In this document: positions 51,397 to 60,144 of the stretch, in pieces
Numbering within the stretch: the first letter of the stretch is position 1
How the letters are laid out: the number at the start of each line of letters is the position of its first letter
Assembly (NCBI GenBank): GCA_024236195.1
Contig: JACKKZ010000005.1
Location: 1 to 64,000 of the forward strand
Source of the DNA: Sphingomonadaceae bacterium
Lineage (GTDB): Bacteria; Pseudomonadota; Alphaproteobacteria; Sphingomonadales; Sphingomonadaceae
Direction: 5' to 3'
Length of the DNA: 64,000 nt
Translations under genes and position numbers: made by a program
Notes under the pieces: generated by a model
Databases searched by the model: none
What the model was told of the DNA's origin: nothing
The model's input: only the letters and a program-made list of their open reading frames with translations

Positions 51397-52026
51397 CTAT
51401 TCCTCCTCCTCCTCCTCCTCTGCATGGGTACCGCATGTAGAGCCTTCTTCGCCTGCCCAGTTCGTTTCGGTCAGGGCGGCGGTGACATCCTCAATTGCGA
51501 GATCGTCCAGACTTGCCAGCCCAAACGCACTCTTGGTTGAATCCTGCAGCAAAGGCAGCAGGTCGACGCAGCGATTGCCGATCCAGTAGGGGGCAGAGTC
51601 CTGGTTCTGCGGGGGCTTGAATGGCTTGTTGCCCTTGTGGGTGAAGTCAAAACCGCCCACCCTGTCGTGGAACTTGTCCACTATATGCACCGCTTCGTGG
51701 ACCAAAGTGTTGATATTGGCCGCTACGCTCCGGTCGAGGGCGTAGGTGTTGAAGAAGATCGTGTCCGCTACGTTGGGATCTGCATAGCCGGTCGTCAGTG
51801 TTCCGAAGCGGGGTTTCTTGCTGAACATGGTAATCCGGATCTGGGCGTCGCATTCAAAAATGGCCCTGGCAATTTCGGTGCAGCTCCTCGTCGTATTGAA
51901 GAACGGGGTTGGCCGGTTTTCGATGATCGAACGGAAGTGGGTGCTGCGCAGCAGGGAGGTGGCATGGCCAATGGCGGTTTCCAGCCGCGCATCGCCGCCA
52001 TCATAGACAAATTCAATCCCGGCCAT
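51397..52026 (-). CDS. Putative zinc metallopeptidase (HExxH) with poly-Glu tail
   Basis: From ATG 52026 (GGAGG six bases ahead) the product has 209 residues. It contains HEAVH (H110, E111, H114) inside a helix preceded by ANINTLV, typical of zincin peptidases. The start FFNTYALDRSVAANINTL and the later FDFTHKGNKPF are loosely like M35/lysine-endopeptidase-type proteins. No signal peptide is seen. The C-terminus is a run of seven glutamates encoded by a TCC/GGA trinucleotide repeat. Four cysteines occur. I do not recognise the family with certainty; the HExxH motif could also be incidental, but its helical context is convincing. Confidence 0.6.
   Translation of the reverse strand: MAGIEFVYDGGDARLETAIGHATSLLRSTHFRSIIENRPTPFFNTTRSCTEIARAIFECDAQIRITMFSKKPRFGTLTTGYADPNVADTIFFNTYALDRSVAANINTLVHEAVHIVDKFHDRVGGFDFTHKGNKPFKPPQNQDSAPYWIGNRCVDLLPLLQDSTKSAFGLASLDDLAIEDVTAALTETNWAGEEGSTCGTHAEEEEEEE
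51401..51420. repeat. Trinucleotide repeat (TCC/GGA) in coding sequence
   Basis: About seven consecutive TCC units (GAG codons on the minus strand) form the acidic tail of the HExxH protein right before its stop codon. Such runs can vary by slippage, changing the tail length in steps of one residue. Confidence 0.85.
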
Positions 52027-52244
52027 GATCAACCTCCGCTGCTTGAGAGGGTTGAGAAGTGCTCGAAGGCGGCGACGGGGTCAAATTCGATACCCTCTGT
52101 GCCTTTGATTTTTCCTCCATCGACCCCAACATGCCGTTCATCGACCCGCACTGTTGCCTTGCGTCGCACGCGCATAGCTGCTCGTATCGAGTGAAACCAA
52201 CCATGCGCCGGTACTTGTCGGCGCCGCTTTCCGGGATGCCTGAC

Positions 52245-54062
52245 ATGACCAAACTGCACCTCACCCTGCTTGCCTCTGTCGCGCTGGCCCTGCCTGCTGC
52301 ACCGGCGCTGGCGGACAATCATGGGGCAGCGCCCGCCGCCGCCGAGCAGAGCGAGCACGACAAGCTGTTCGCGCTCTTCGCATGGGCTGACGAGGAAGAG
52401 CTTAAGCTCAACCCCATCAGTGCACTGTTTCGCGGGGATATGCGCTATGCGAACAGGCTGGGTGATTACCTGACGCCGGAGTTCAATGATGCCAGCCGCA
52501 AGCTGGCGCAGGACAGCCTGGACCGGCTGGCGCAGATTGACCGCGACCAGCTCAGCGCGACGGACAAGATCGCCTATGATGTGTTCAAATATAATAACGA
52601 ACAGGCGCTGGAGGGGCTGACGCCGGAAATCCTCGCGCTCACGGAAACCCGCCCGATCAACCATTTCAGCGGGTTCCACACGTTCTACCCGACCTTTGCC
52701 AGCGGCCAGAGCGCGGCTCCGTTCAAGACGGTGGAGGATTACCAGAACAATCTGAGCCGCCACGATGATTATATCGCGATGACTGACCGCGCGATTGCCA
52801 AATTCCGCGAAGGGCTGGGCAGCGGAGTTGTCGAAACGAAACTAACCATCGGCAATGTGATCGCGCAGCTCGATACGCAGCTGGACATGCCGCTGGAAGA
52901 ATCGCCATTCTGGGGCCCGGTGACGATGTTCCCCGAGCATTTCAGCGAGGAAGACAAGACCCGGCTGACAGCGGAATATCGCGCCAAGATCAAACAGGTC
53001 TATGCGGCCCATCGCCGCCTGCGTGATTTCCTGAAGAATGAATATTACGAACAGGCGCGCGACGAAGTCGGGCTGACCCAGATGAAGGGCGGGGATGTGC
53101 TCTATGCCCGCATGATCGAAAGCACCACCACCCTGCCGCTTACCGCGGATTATCTGCACGAGCTGGGCCTGTCCGAAGTAAAACGCATTCGCGGCGAGAT
53201 GGAGAAGGTGAAGCAGGAAGTCGGCTTTGAAGGCACGCTGGGCGAATTTTTCGACCACATCCGGACAGACCCGAAATTCAAGCCGAAGAGCCGGGAAGGG
53301 CTGACCCAGCGTTACTACGATGTGGGCAAGAAGGTGGATGAGAAGATCGCTGCGCTCTTCTCCACTCTGCCCAAGGCGCCTCTGGAAATTCGCCCCTACG
53401 AACCCTTCCGCGAGAAATATGAAGCGGGCGGTTCCTACCAGTCCGGCCCGCCCGATGGCTCGCGCCCGGGTGTGTTCTATTTCAACGCCTATGACCTGCC
53501 CAGCCGCACGACGCCGGGCATCACCACGCTCTATCTGCACGAAGGCGCGCCGGGGCACCATTTCCAGATCAGCCTGGCGCAGGAAAATGAGGCGTTGCCG
53601 GCCTTCATGCGCTTTGGCGGCAATACCGCCTATGTCGAAGGCTGGGCGCTTTATGCAGAGACGCTGGGCTTCGACATGGAGCTGTTTGACGATCCCTACC
53701 AGCGTTTCGGCACTTATGATGATGAAATGCTGCGCGCCATGCGGCTGGTGGTCGATACCGGCCTCCATGCCAAGGGCTGGACCCGCGACCAGGCGATTGA
53801 ATATATGCTCGCCAATTCGGGCATGGGCCGCACCGATGCAACGGCCGAGGTTGAACGCTATATTGCTATCCCCAGCCAGGCGCTCGCCTACAAGGTCGGT
53901 GCACTGAAGATCCAGGACCTGCGCAAACGGGCGGCTGACAAGCTGGGCGACAAATTCGATATTCGCGAATTCCACCAGGTAGTACTCGGCACCGGGGCCT
54001 TGCCGCTGCCGGTACTGGACAAGAAAGTGGATGACTGGATTGCGAGCAAGCTGGCGGAGTAA
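52245..54062 (+). CDS. Secreted DUF885-family metallopeptidase-like protein
   Basis: From ATG 52245 the precursor has 605 residues with a signal peptide (LHLTLLASVALALPAAPALA). It contains the DUF885 hallmark TLYLHEGAPGHHFQISLAQE (near residue 431) and downstream AYVEGWALYAETLG, forming the expected zinc-binding HExxxHH plus glutamate arrangement. Family members behave as periplasmic peptidases. In-frame codons upstream to 52059 are rejected because they would hide the signal peptide. The 218-bp gap before it is shared with the divergent HExxH gene; no other gene is supported there. Confidence 0.88.
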   Translation: MTKLHLTLLASVALALPAAPALADNHGAAPAAAEQSEHDKLFALFAWADEEELKLNPISALFRGDMRYANRLGDYLTPEFNDASRKLAQDSLDRLAQIDRDQLSATDKIAYDVFKYNNEQALEGLTPEILALTETRPINHFSGFHTFYPTFASGQSAAPFKTVEDYQNNLSRHDDYIAMTDRAIAKFREGLGSGVVETKLTIGNVIAQLDTQLDMPLEESPFWGPVTMFPEHFSEEDKTRLTAEYRAKIKQVYAAHRRLRDFLKNEYYEQARDEVGLTQMKGGDVLYARMIESTTTLPLTADYLHELGLSEVKRIRGEMEKVKQEVGFEGTLGEFFDHIRTDPKFKPKSREGLTQRYYDVGKKVDEKIAALFSTLPKAPLEIRPYEPFREKYEAGGSYQSGPPDGSRPGVFYFNAYDLPSRTTPGITTLYLHEGAPGHHFQISLAQENEALPAFMRFGGNTAYVEGWALYAETLGFDMELFDDPYQRFGTYDDEMLRAMRLVVDTGLHAKGWTRDQAIEYMLANSGMGRTDATAEVERYIAIPSQALAYKVGALKIQDLRKRAADKLGDKFDIREFHQVVLGTGALPLPVLDKKVDDWIASKLAE

Positions 54063-54169
54063 AATCCGCCGTTACGACCTGTTACAAATCCCTAACAGCC
54101 CGTTTACACTTTCGGGCGCATTCAGGGCTCGTTCGATCATGGCGGTGCGCCAGCGACACGGAGACCAGG

Positions 54170-54373
54170 ATGATGCTCGCGGATGAATACAGGCTGTCGG
54201 CTCAGGCCCAGCGGCAAAAGGCCATTGCCGCCAGCCTGCCACGCCTTCGCGAACAGCATATGCGGGCAGCGCAAAGGTGGGATTTTCTCGCCGATGAAGC
54301 GGAGGCCCTGCAGGCTGGTGTCAGCGCCATGTTCGAACCAGTGGCATCCGAACGCGGGCGCCACCGCTATTGA
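54170..54373 (+). CDS. Small helical protein, unknown function
   Basis: This 67-residue ORF follows GAGACCAGG and starts ATGATG. The product is strongly helical and charged (DEYRLSAQAQRQKAIAASLP, REQHMRAAQRWDFLADEAEA), without signal peptide or membrane segment. I have no family assignment. It precedes the putative structured RNA and may share its transcript. Confidence 0.55.
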   Translation: MMLADEYRLSAQAQRQKAIAASLPRLREQHMRAAQRWDFLADEAEALQAGVSAMFEPVASERGRHRY

Positions 54374-54391
54374 CCACGTACAAATTGGTTC

Positions 54392-54538
54392 GGGAGCATC
54401 CCCACTCCCTGAAACAAGGAGGTTCCGCCTTGCCAATGCCTTCCTTCCCCAGGCAGGCGGGGCTTTCCAAATAGCAAGCAAATAAAAAGACTTGCACTTC
54501 TCCCTTCGGGGGCGGCCATCATGCCGCCCCCGATTTTT
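54392..54538 (+). ncRNA. Candidate structured RNA or leader ending in a strong intrinsic terminator
   Basis: This stretch without a confirmed gene (54374-54639) contains three hairpins. The first is GGGAG/CTCCC (54392-54409). The second is CCGCCTTGCC paired with GGCAGGCGG (54425-54460, one bulge). The third is a perfect 11-bp stem TCGGGGGCGGC-CATCAT-GCCGCCCCCGA (54506-54533) followed by TTTTT. A perfect Shine-Dalgarno AAGGAGG (54416-54422) sits before a possible 14-codon ORF (TTG 54430 to TAG 54474). It could be a small RNA, or an attenuator/leader for the membrane protein gene at 54640. No known family was recognised. Confidence 0.55.
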
Positions 54539-54639
54539 ATGTGCGCGGCGAATGTTGCACTTTCTGGCTGGACGCAGCCCCCGGCTTGAGGCATCACCCC
54601 AGCTAGCGAAGGATTGCGCATGATTGGGGAGTTGTATCC

Positions 54640-55044
54640 ATGCCAGACACCTTCGATGCCACCGGCTGGACGGCCACGTTACTTGGATTGTTCGGCCTTG
54701 CCGCTGCGATAGGCGCGCTGCGCCAGCCCGGCACATGGCAGACGATGATCGGTGAAATCGAGAAATCACCCGCACTGCAACTGGTGAGCGGCTTTATCGA
54801 ACTGTTTGTCGGTGCGGCAATTTACCTCACGAACCCGTGGGCGGGGCAGACTGACCTGCTGGCAACGGTGATGAAGGCCATTGGCGGGCTGATGATGGCT
54901 GAAGCGCTGATGGTGATGGCCTTTAGCGACATCTATTTTCAGATGTGGCTGAAAAACCTCGCCGCCGTGCATCGCGGCTGGGCTTGGGTGACGCTGCTTG
55001 CTGGTGCGGGCCTTGCCGTGGCCGGGATGATGCGGTTCGGCTGA
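54640..55044 (+). CDS. Four-helix membrane protein (paralogue of 58138-58542), unknown function
   Basis: The 134-residue protein has about four transmembrane helices. Conserved features shared with the gene at 58138 are LRQPGTWQTM, VGAAIYLTNPW and VMKAIGGLMMAEAL. It starts at ATG 54640 after GGGGAG. It is followed 6 bp later by the YdhR-like gene. No family is recognised. The duplicate copy with identical length suggests a conserved lineage-specific family. Confidence 0.7.
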   Translation: MPDTFDATGWTATLLGLFGLAAAIGALRQPGTWQTMIGEIEKSPALQLVSGFIELFVGAAIYLTNPWAGQTDLLATVMKAIGGLMMAEALMVMAFSDIYFQMWLKNLAAVHRGWAWVTLLAGAGLAVAGMMRFG

Positions 55045-55050
55045 CCGGCC

Positions 55051-55347
55051 ATGTTCACTGCCATTGTAAAATACCAGCTGCCGGGCCCGGTTCCGCGCGA
55101 TGCGATGCTGGCTGCTTTCAAGGCGGCAGAGGATCGCTTCGCCGGAGTGCCGGGGCTGGTGCGCAAATATTTCGCCTATGACGAAGCGGCCCATTGCGGA
55201 CACAGCGTCTATCTTTGGGAATGCGAGGAACAGGCGCGCACTTTCTTCGATGAGAGCTTTGTTCAGGCCATGCAGGACAAGTTCGGGGCAACGCCCGAAT
55301 GGTATGGGGTGGATACGCTTTTGGTGGTGGACGGCCCCGCCACCTGA
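55051..55347 (+). CDS. YdhR-like / ABM-fold monooxygenase-type small protein
   Basis: The 98-residue protein fits the ferredoxin-like dimeric alpha/beta barrel of YdhR-type putative monooxygenases: FTAIVKYQLPGPVPRDAM, GVPGLVRKYFAYDEAAHCGH and YLWECEEQARTFFDESFVQA. It is cytosolic. Such proteins bind small aromatic or heme-like ligands; enzymatic activity is not established. It lies directly after the four-helix membrane protein gene and before DUF3604. Confidence 0.75.
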   Translation: MFTAIVKYQLPGPVPRDAMLAAFKAAEDRFAGVPGLVRKYFAYDEAAHCGHSVYLWECEEQARTFFDESFVQAMQDKFGATPEWYGVDTLLVVDGPAT

Positions 55348-55426
55348 TCGCTTTCGCTTGTTCTGGACAAGTGGCGCCTTGCAACGCACTATGCGCCGCG
55401 TGGGACAATAAGGGGAGAGGGTTCGC

Positions 55427-57271
55427 ATGGCTTCCATGGCGAAATTTGCGCGGCGTGTGCTGGCATCGGCTGGCGGTGTGGCGCTGGCTGCAGGCATTGT
55501 GGGGACGGCTCCGGCAACGGCGGATGAACCCGCGCGGCGGCAGGCGTGGTTTGGCGATCTGCATGTCCACACGCAATACTCGTTTGACGCCTATATCTTC
55601 GGCATCCGCCGCACGCCGGACGATGCCTATCGCTATGCCAAGGGCGAGACGATCCGCCATGCGGCAGGCTATGACATCCGGCTGAAGGGCGGCCCGCTGG
55701 ATTTCTACGCAGTCACCGACCATGCCTCTTACATGGGTGTGCTCCCGGCGATGGACGATGCGGCCAGCCCGATGTCGAAAATCCCCTATGCCAAGGATAT
55801 GTTTTCCAGCGACCGGAACCTGATCGTGAAGGCGTTCGGGCGGGTGTTCAATTCCATGAACAGCTCCACCCCGATCCCGGAAATGTACAATACAGACATC
55901 ATGCGCAGCAGCTGGAAGGAAATCGGCGCTGCGGCAGAACGCTATTACGAACCGGGGAAATTCACTACCTTCCACGGCTATGAATATACCTCCGGCCCGG
56001 ACGATCAGAATTTGCACCGCGTGGTGCTGTTCCGTGGGTCACAAGTGCCGGATTTGCCCTTCAACACGATGGATTCGCCCAATCCGGAAAAGCTGTGGGC
56101 ATGGCTCGACAGTCTGCGGGCGAAGGGTGTGGAAGGCCTCGCCATCCCGCATAATTCCAACGTCTCCAACGGGCTGATGTTCGATACGGTCACCTATGAG
56201 GGCGATCCGATTACGGCGGAATATGCGGCCACCCGTATGCGCAATGAACCAATTGTCGAGATGACACAGGTCAAGGGCACGTCGGACACGCATCCCGCGC
56301 TCTCGCCCGATGATGACTGGGCTGATTTCGAGATTTACGAGACGCTGCTGGGCACTTTGCGCACGGGCAAGTCGGACGGCAGCTATATCCGTCAGGCGCT
56401 GCAACGCGGGCTGGCATTCGAAGCAGCTTTGGGCGTCAATCCCTACAAATTCGGCCTGATCGGCAGTTCGGACACCCACAATGCAGGTGGCCCGATTGAA
56501 GAGGACCATTATTTCGGCAAAACCGGATTGAATGATGGTGTGCCAGAGGGACGCCGGGCGGTGGTCTTCCCCGGAGAGGAAAATCTGCAAGGCGCAGCCA
56601 AAAGCCCCTTCTACGAATGGAGCGCGGCGGGCCTCGCCGGGGTCTGGGCCGAGCGCAACAACCGCGAAGATATCTACGCTGCCTTCCGCCGCAAGGAGAC
56701 TTTCGCGACCACTGGCCCGCGCATCAAGGTGCGGTTGTTTGCCGGCTATGATTATGCGCCTGGCATCCTCGAAGCGGACGATTATTCCGCGCAGGCCTAT
56801 GCAGGCGGCGTGCCCATGGGCGGCGACCTTGCGCGCAAGGGCAACGCTTCGCCGACCTTCCTCGTCCAGGCGCTAAAAGACGCCAACAGCGCCGGGTTCC
56901 AGCGCTTGCAGGTCATTCGCGGCTGGGTTGATGGCAAGGGCAAGCTGCAGGAAGAAATCTACGATATCGCCTGTGACAAGGGGAAGCCGAATGCGAAAAC
57001 GCATCGTTGCCCGGATAATGGTGCCAGCATTGACACCAGCAGTTGTGAAATCCCCAAGAGCTTCGGCACTGTGCAGTTCAACGTTGCATGGAAGGACCCG
57101 GATTACGACCCGAACCGCCGCGCCTTTTACTATGTCCGCGTGCTGGAAAACCCGACTTGCCGCTGGTCCACATGGGAAGCGAACCGGCTGGGGATGCCTG
57201 TGCGGCCGGGGCTGACCAAGACCATCCAGGAGCGGGCGTGGACTTCGCCTATCTGGACGGGTGGGGCCTGA
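55427..57271 (+). CDS. Secreted DUF3604-family protein (PHP-like metal site)
   Basis: The 614-residue precursor has a signal peptide (LASAGGVALAAGIVGTAPA) and begins its mature part with WFGDLHVHTQYSFDAY (H46, H48), the PHP-type metal-binding start of DUF3604. Further conserved pieces are YAVTDHASYMGVLPAMDDAA-like (DHASYMG), HGYEYTSGPDDQNLHRVVLF and LIGSSDTHNAGGPIEE. A metal-dependent hydrolase in the periplasm is likely; substrate unknown. It is preceded by GGGGAGAGGG. Family members are common in marine bacteria. Confidence 0.85.
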   Translation: MASMAKFARRVLASAGGVALAAGIVGTAPATADEPARRQAWFGDLHVHTQYSFDAYIFGIRRTPDDAYRYAKGETIRHAAGYDIRLKGGPLDFYAVTDHASYMGVLPAMDDAASPMSKIPYAKDMFSSDRNLIVKAFGRVFNSMNSSTPIPEMYNTDIMRSSWKEIGAAAERYYEPGKFTTFHGYEYTSGPDDQNLHRVVLFRGSQVPDLPFNTMDSPNPEKLWAWLDSLRAKGVEGLAIPHNSNVSNGLMFDTVTYEGDPITAEYAATRMRNEPIVEMTQVKGTSDTHPALSPDDDWADFEIYETLLGTLRTGKSDGSYIRQALQRGLAFEAALGVNPYKFGLIGSSDTHNAGGPIEEDHYFGKTGLNDGVPEGRRAVVFPGEENLQGAAKSPFYEWSAAGLAGVWAERNNREDIYAAFRRKETFATTGPRIKVRLFAGYDYAPGILEADDYSAQAYAGGVPMGGDLARKGNASPTFLVQALKDANSAGFQRLQVIRGWVDGKGKLQEEIYDIACDKGKPNAKTHRCPDNGASIDTSSCEIPKSFGTVQFNVAWKDPDYDPNRRAFYYVRVLENPTCRWSTWEANRLGMPVRPGLTKTIQERAWTSPIWTGGA

Positions 57272-57284
57272 CAGCGGGGCCGAA

Positions 57285-57436
57285 AACCCTCATCCAGGCT
57301 ACGCTAGCTGCGGCGCAGCAAGCTTCGCCATCCTTCTCCCACCGGGAGAAGGAGGACGGACAAAATCCTTCTCCCCAGGGGAGAAGGATATGAAGGCTTG
57401 CGAGCTTGCTCGCTAGCCGCAGTTGGATGAGGGGTT
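57285..57436. repeat. Intergenic inverted-repeat cluster between convergent genes
   Basis: Outer arms AACCCTCATCCA (57285-57296) and TGGATGAGGGGTT (57424-57436) enclose three hairpins. These are CCTTCTCCC-ACC-GGGAGAAGG (57332-57352), CCTTCTCCCC-A-GGGGAGAAGG (57367-57387) and GCGAGC-TT-GCTCGC (57400-57413). It is a REP/BIME-like mosaic and, lying between two gene ends, probably also terminates transcription. Confidence 0.75.
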
Positions 57437-57448
57437 GCGACCTCTCCT

Positions 57449-58087
57449 TCACCTATCAACCTGCCGCATCAGGCTCGACGAATAGGGCGCCACCAGTGCG
57501 CTCGCGCGCTTCCAGTCGGAGTAGAGCCATGTGTCCCACGCGCGCGGATCAGGCGGCAGGATCACCGGCATGGTCTCGCGCCCCACCGCTTTCAGCACCG
57601 CATTGGCCTCGCAGGTCACCAGCGCAAAACCGGGCACTTCGCTATCCTTCCACACGGCGGCAAAGGCGAAGGGGCGCTGGTCGCTGGGCGCGAACCAGTG
57701 CTGGCGGCGCTTGCCTTCGCGGTCGCGGGCTGTGCCCCATTCCATGAAGGCCGTTGCCGGGAGCAGGCAGCGGAACTCGCTGTTGCGCAAATTCCCGATC
57801 CAGAACGGGCTGTCTACGTTGCGCACGCTATAGACCGGGCTGGCCCGCTCCCCGGCGGAGGGCGGTGGCGGGACACCCCAGAAGCGCGGGATCAGCCTTG
57901 CCTCCAGCCTGCGATCCGCAGGGCGCGGCCCGGCCACAAACTCGCGGCCTGCCGTGATAACCGGGGCAAACCCGCCCGGCGCAACATGCCCACCCTTCCA
58001 CGGATCATCCCCCGCCCGCGCCCCGAAATGGCGGGCAATCTCGGCGGCGCTGGCATCAAGGCGATAGAGCATGGTCATGGGGCGCAT
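57449..58087 (-). CDS. SRAP (YedK/HMCES)-family protein lacking catalytic Cys2
   Basis: The 212-residue protein matches the SOS-response-associated peptidase fold: SVRNVDSPFWIG (asparagine of the active site), FRCLLPATAFMEW (catalytic glutamate), and ETMPVILPPDPRAWDTWL. Active SRAPs start with Met-Cys, the cysteine crosslinking abasic DNA. Here the start is MTMLYRLDASAAEIARHFGA with no cysteine, and the histidine before MPVIL is also replaced. It is either a divergent subfamily with another function or an inactive DNA-binding relative. Start may be ATG 58087 or 58078; neither yields a Cys2. Confidence 0.82.
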   Translation of the reverse strand: MRPMTMLYRLDASAAEIARHFGARAGDDPWKGGHVAPGGFAPVITAGREFVAGPRPADRRLEARLIPRFWGVPPPPSAGERASPVYSVRNVDSPFWIGNLRNSEFRCLLPATAFMEWGTARDREGKRRQHWFAPSDQRPFAFAAVWKDSEVPGFALVTCEANAVLKAVGRETMPVILPPDPRAWDTWLYSDWKRASALVAPYSSSLMRQVDR

Positions 58088-58137
58088 CTAGACTGAGCCA
58101 CCCCACAGGCATAGTCTCCCCGGTGAGGAGAGCGGCC

Positions 58138-58542
58138 ATGCACGATACTTCGCAAACATCCGAATGGATCATGCTGCTGATGGCAGTCTATGCGCTCGGT
58201 GCGTCGGCGGGCGAAGTCCTGCGGCCGGGCAGCTGGGCGGCGATGCTGGATGATTTCGCCCGCGCCCGGGCAACAGCCTTCCTCACCGGTATGGTGCTGA
58301 TCGCGATGGGTGGGACCATTTACCTTGTCACTCCGCCATGGAGCAGCGGCGATTGGGTTGATCTGCTGGTGAAGGCGATGGGCGGCGGAATGGTAGTGGA
58401 AGGGTTCGCCGTGCTGGCGGTGGCGGAAACCTTCATGACCTTCTCGCGCAAGATCATCGGCAATGCCGGACGCAGCTGGGCAATCCTGTCACTGGTGGTG
58501 GGCCTGACGCTTGCCGGGGTGGCGCTCAGCCGGATTGCCTGA
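58138..58542 (+). CDS. Four-helix membrane protein (paralogue of 54640-55044), unknown function
   Basis: The 134-residue protein has about four hydrophobic helices and shares LRPGSWAAM, MGGTIYLVTPPW and VKAMGGGMVVEGFAV with the gene at 54640. ATG 58138 follows GAGGAGA. It lies between the SRAP-like gene and the monooxygenase gene, the latter 66 bp downstream on the same strand. No known family. Confidence 0.7.
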   Translation: MHDTSQTSEWIMLLMAVYALGASAGEVLRPGSWAAMLDDFARARATAFLTGMVLIAMGGTIYLVTPPWSSGDWVDLLVKAMGGGMVVEGFAVLAVAETFMTFSRKIIGNAGRSWAILSLVVGLTLAGVALSRIA

Positions 58543-58608
58543 TTGATCCCGGTCAAGGACCGGCTCCCGCAACCTGTGCCAGCTTGCCATGCTAAGGGAG
58601 TGTGAGCC

Positions 58609-60138
58609 ATGAATGCAGTGTCCCATGTTGATGTAATCATCGTCGGAGCCGGAATTTCCGGCATTGGTTCGGCCTATCATCTGCAGCAGCAATGCCCCGG
58701 CAAGAGCTATGCGGTGATCGAGATGAAGGACAGCTTTGGCGGGACGTGGGAGACGCATAAATATCCCGGCGTCCGTTCGGATTCCGATCTCTACACATTC
58801 GGCTATCGCTTCAAGCCGTGGATCGGCAAGCCGATCGCCACCGGGCAGCAGATCCTCGATTATCTGGGCGAAGTGATCGAAGAGAACGGGATCGGCGAGC
58901 ATATCTTCTACGGCCATCGCATCACTGGCTGTTCTTTCTCGCGCGATACTGACCTGTGGACGGTGCAAGCAACCCGTCTGGCCGATGGCGCCGAGGTTTC
59001 CTTCACCTGCAATTTCCTGTGGATGTGCCAGGGCTATTATGATCACGAAATGCCCTATCTCCCGCCCGAATGGCAGGAGCGCGGGCTGGCTGATTATCGC
59101 GGTGACTTCGTCCATGCGCAACTGTGGGACCCGGATTATGACTATGCGGGCAAGCGCATCCTCGTGATCGGATCGGGCGCAACCGCTGCTACCGTCGTGC
59201 CTGCCTTTGCCGAACAGGCCGCGCATGTGACCATGCTCCAGCGTTCCCCCACCTATTTCTTCTGCAAGGAGAACAATAGCGAGCTGGCCGACCGGCTGCG
59301 CGAGGTGGGGATTGACGAGCCGACCATCCACCGCGTCGTGCGCCAGCAGGTCATGTATGACATGTCGGTCATCACCCAGCGCTGCATCGACGAACCCGAC
59401 GTGGTGGTGGAAGAACTGCGCGAGCTGGTGCGTGCCTATACTGGCAAGCCGGATTTCGAATTCGAACCGCATTTCGCCCCCAAATACCGCCCGTGGCAGC
59501 AGCGGCTGGCTTTCTGCCCTGAAGGGGACGTGTTCCGCTGTGCAGTAGAGGGCAAGCTGACCGTGGTCACCGACACGATTGATCACTTTACCCAAAAGGG
59601 TGTGCGCACATCTTCGGGCAAGGATATCGAGGCTGATATGATCGTTGCCGCCACCGGCTTCAAACTGTCCGTGATGGGAGACATTCCTTTCATGGTGGAT
59701 GGAGAGGCGATCGACTGGCACGAATGCGTCACCTATCGCGGGATGATGTTCACCGGCGTGCCCAACATGGCCTGGGTGATGGGCTATTTCCGCGCCAGCT
59801 GGACCCTGCGCGTGGACATGATGGGCGATTTCGTGTGCAGCCTGCTCAACCAGATGGATGCAAAGGGTGCGAGCCGGGTAGAGGTCGCCTTCCGCCCCGA
59901 GGATGCCGGGATGGAAATCGGCCCGTGGATCGAAGCCGACAATTTCAACCCCGGCTATCTGATGCGCGACCTCGGCAAGTTGCCGCGCGCAGGCAACCGG
60001 CCCGAATGGCGGCACAATCAGGATTACTGGGCGGAGAAGGAGCAGATCCCGGCCATCAACCTCGACGGGGAGGAGTTTGTCTATTCCAGCCGGGCAAGCC
60101 GTGGGGCAAAGGAACCAGACCTTGCCGAAACCGCCTGA
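58609..60138 (+). CDS. Flavin-containing monooxygenase, Baeyer-Villiger type
   Basis: This 509-residue flavoprotein has the FAD motif VIIVGAGISGIGSAYHL, a second NADP motif ILVIGSGATAATVVPAFAEQ, and the Baeyer-Villiger fingerprint YRGDFVHAQLWD. Downstream MIVAATGFKLSVMGDIPF is also typical. It should insert oxygen next to a carbonyl using NADPH and O2. Substrate unknown. The preceding membrane protein gene may be co-transcribed. Confidence 0.9.
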   Translation: MNAVSHVDVIIVGAGISGIGSAYHLQQQCPGKSYAVIEMKDSFGGTWETHKYPGVRSDSDLYTFGYRFKPWIGKPIATGQQILDYLGEVIEENGIGEHIFYGHRITGCSFSRDTDLWTVQATRLADGAEVSFTCNFLWMCQGYYDHEMPYLPPEWQERGLADYRGDFVHAQLWDPDYDYAGKRILVIGSGATAATVVPAFAEQAAHVTMLQRSPTYFFCKENNSELADRLREVGIDEPTIHRVVRQQVMYDMSVITQRCIDEPDVVVEELRELVRAYTGKPDFEFEPHFAPKYRPWQQRLAFCPEGDVFRCAVEGKLTVVTDTIDHFTQKGVRTSSGKDIEADMIVAATGFKLSVMGDIPFMVDGEAIDWHECVTYRGMMFTGVPNMAWVMGYFRASWTLRVDMMGDFVCSLLNQMDAKGASRVEVAFRPEDAGMEIGPWIEADNFNPGYLMRDLGKLPRAGNRPEWRHNQDYWAEKEQIPAINLDGEEFVYSSRASRGAKEPDLAETA

Positions 60139-60144
60139 GCGGGA

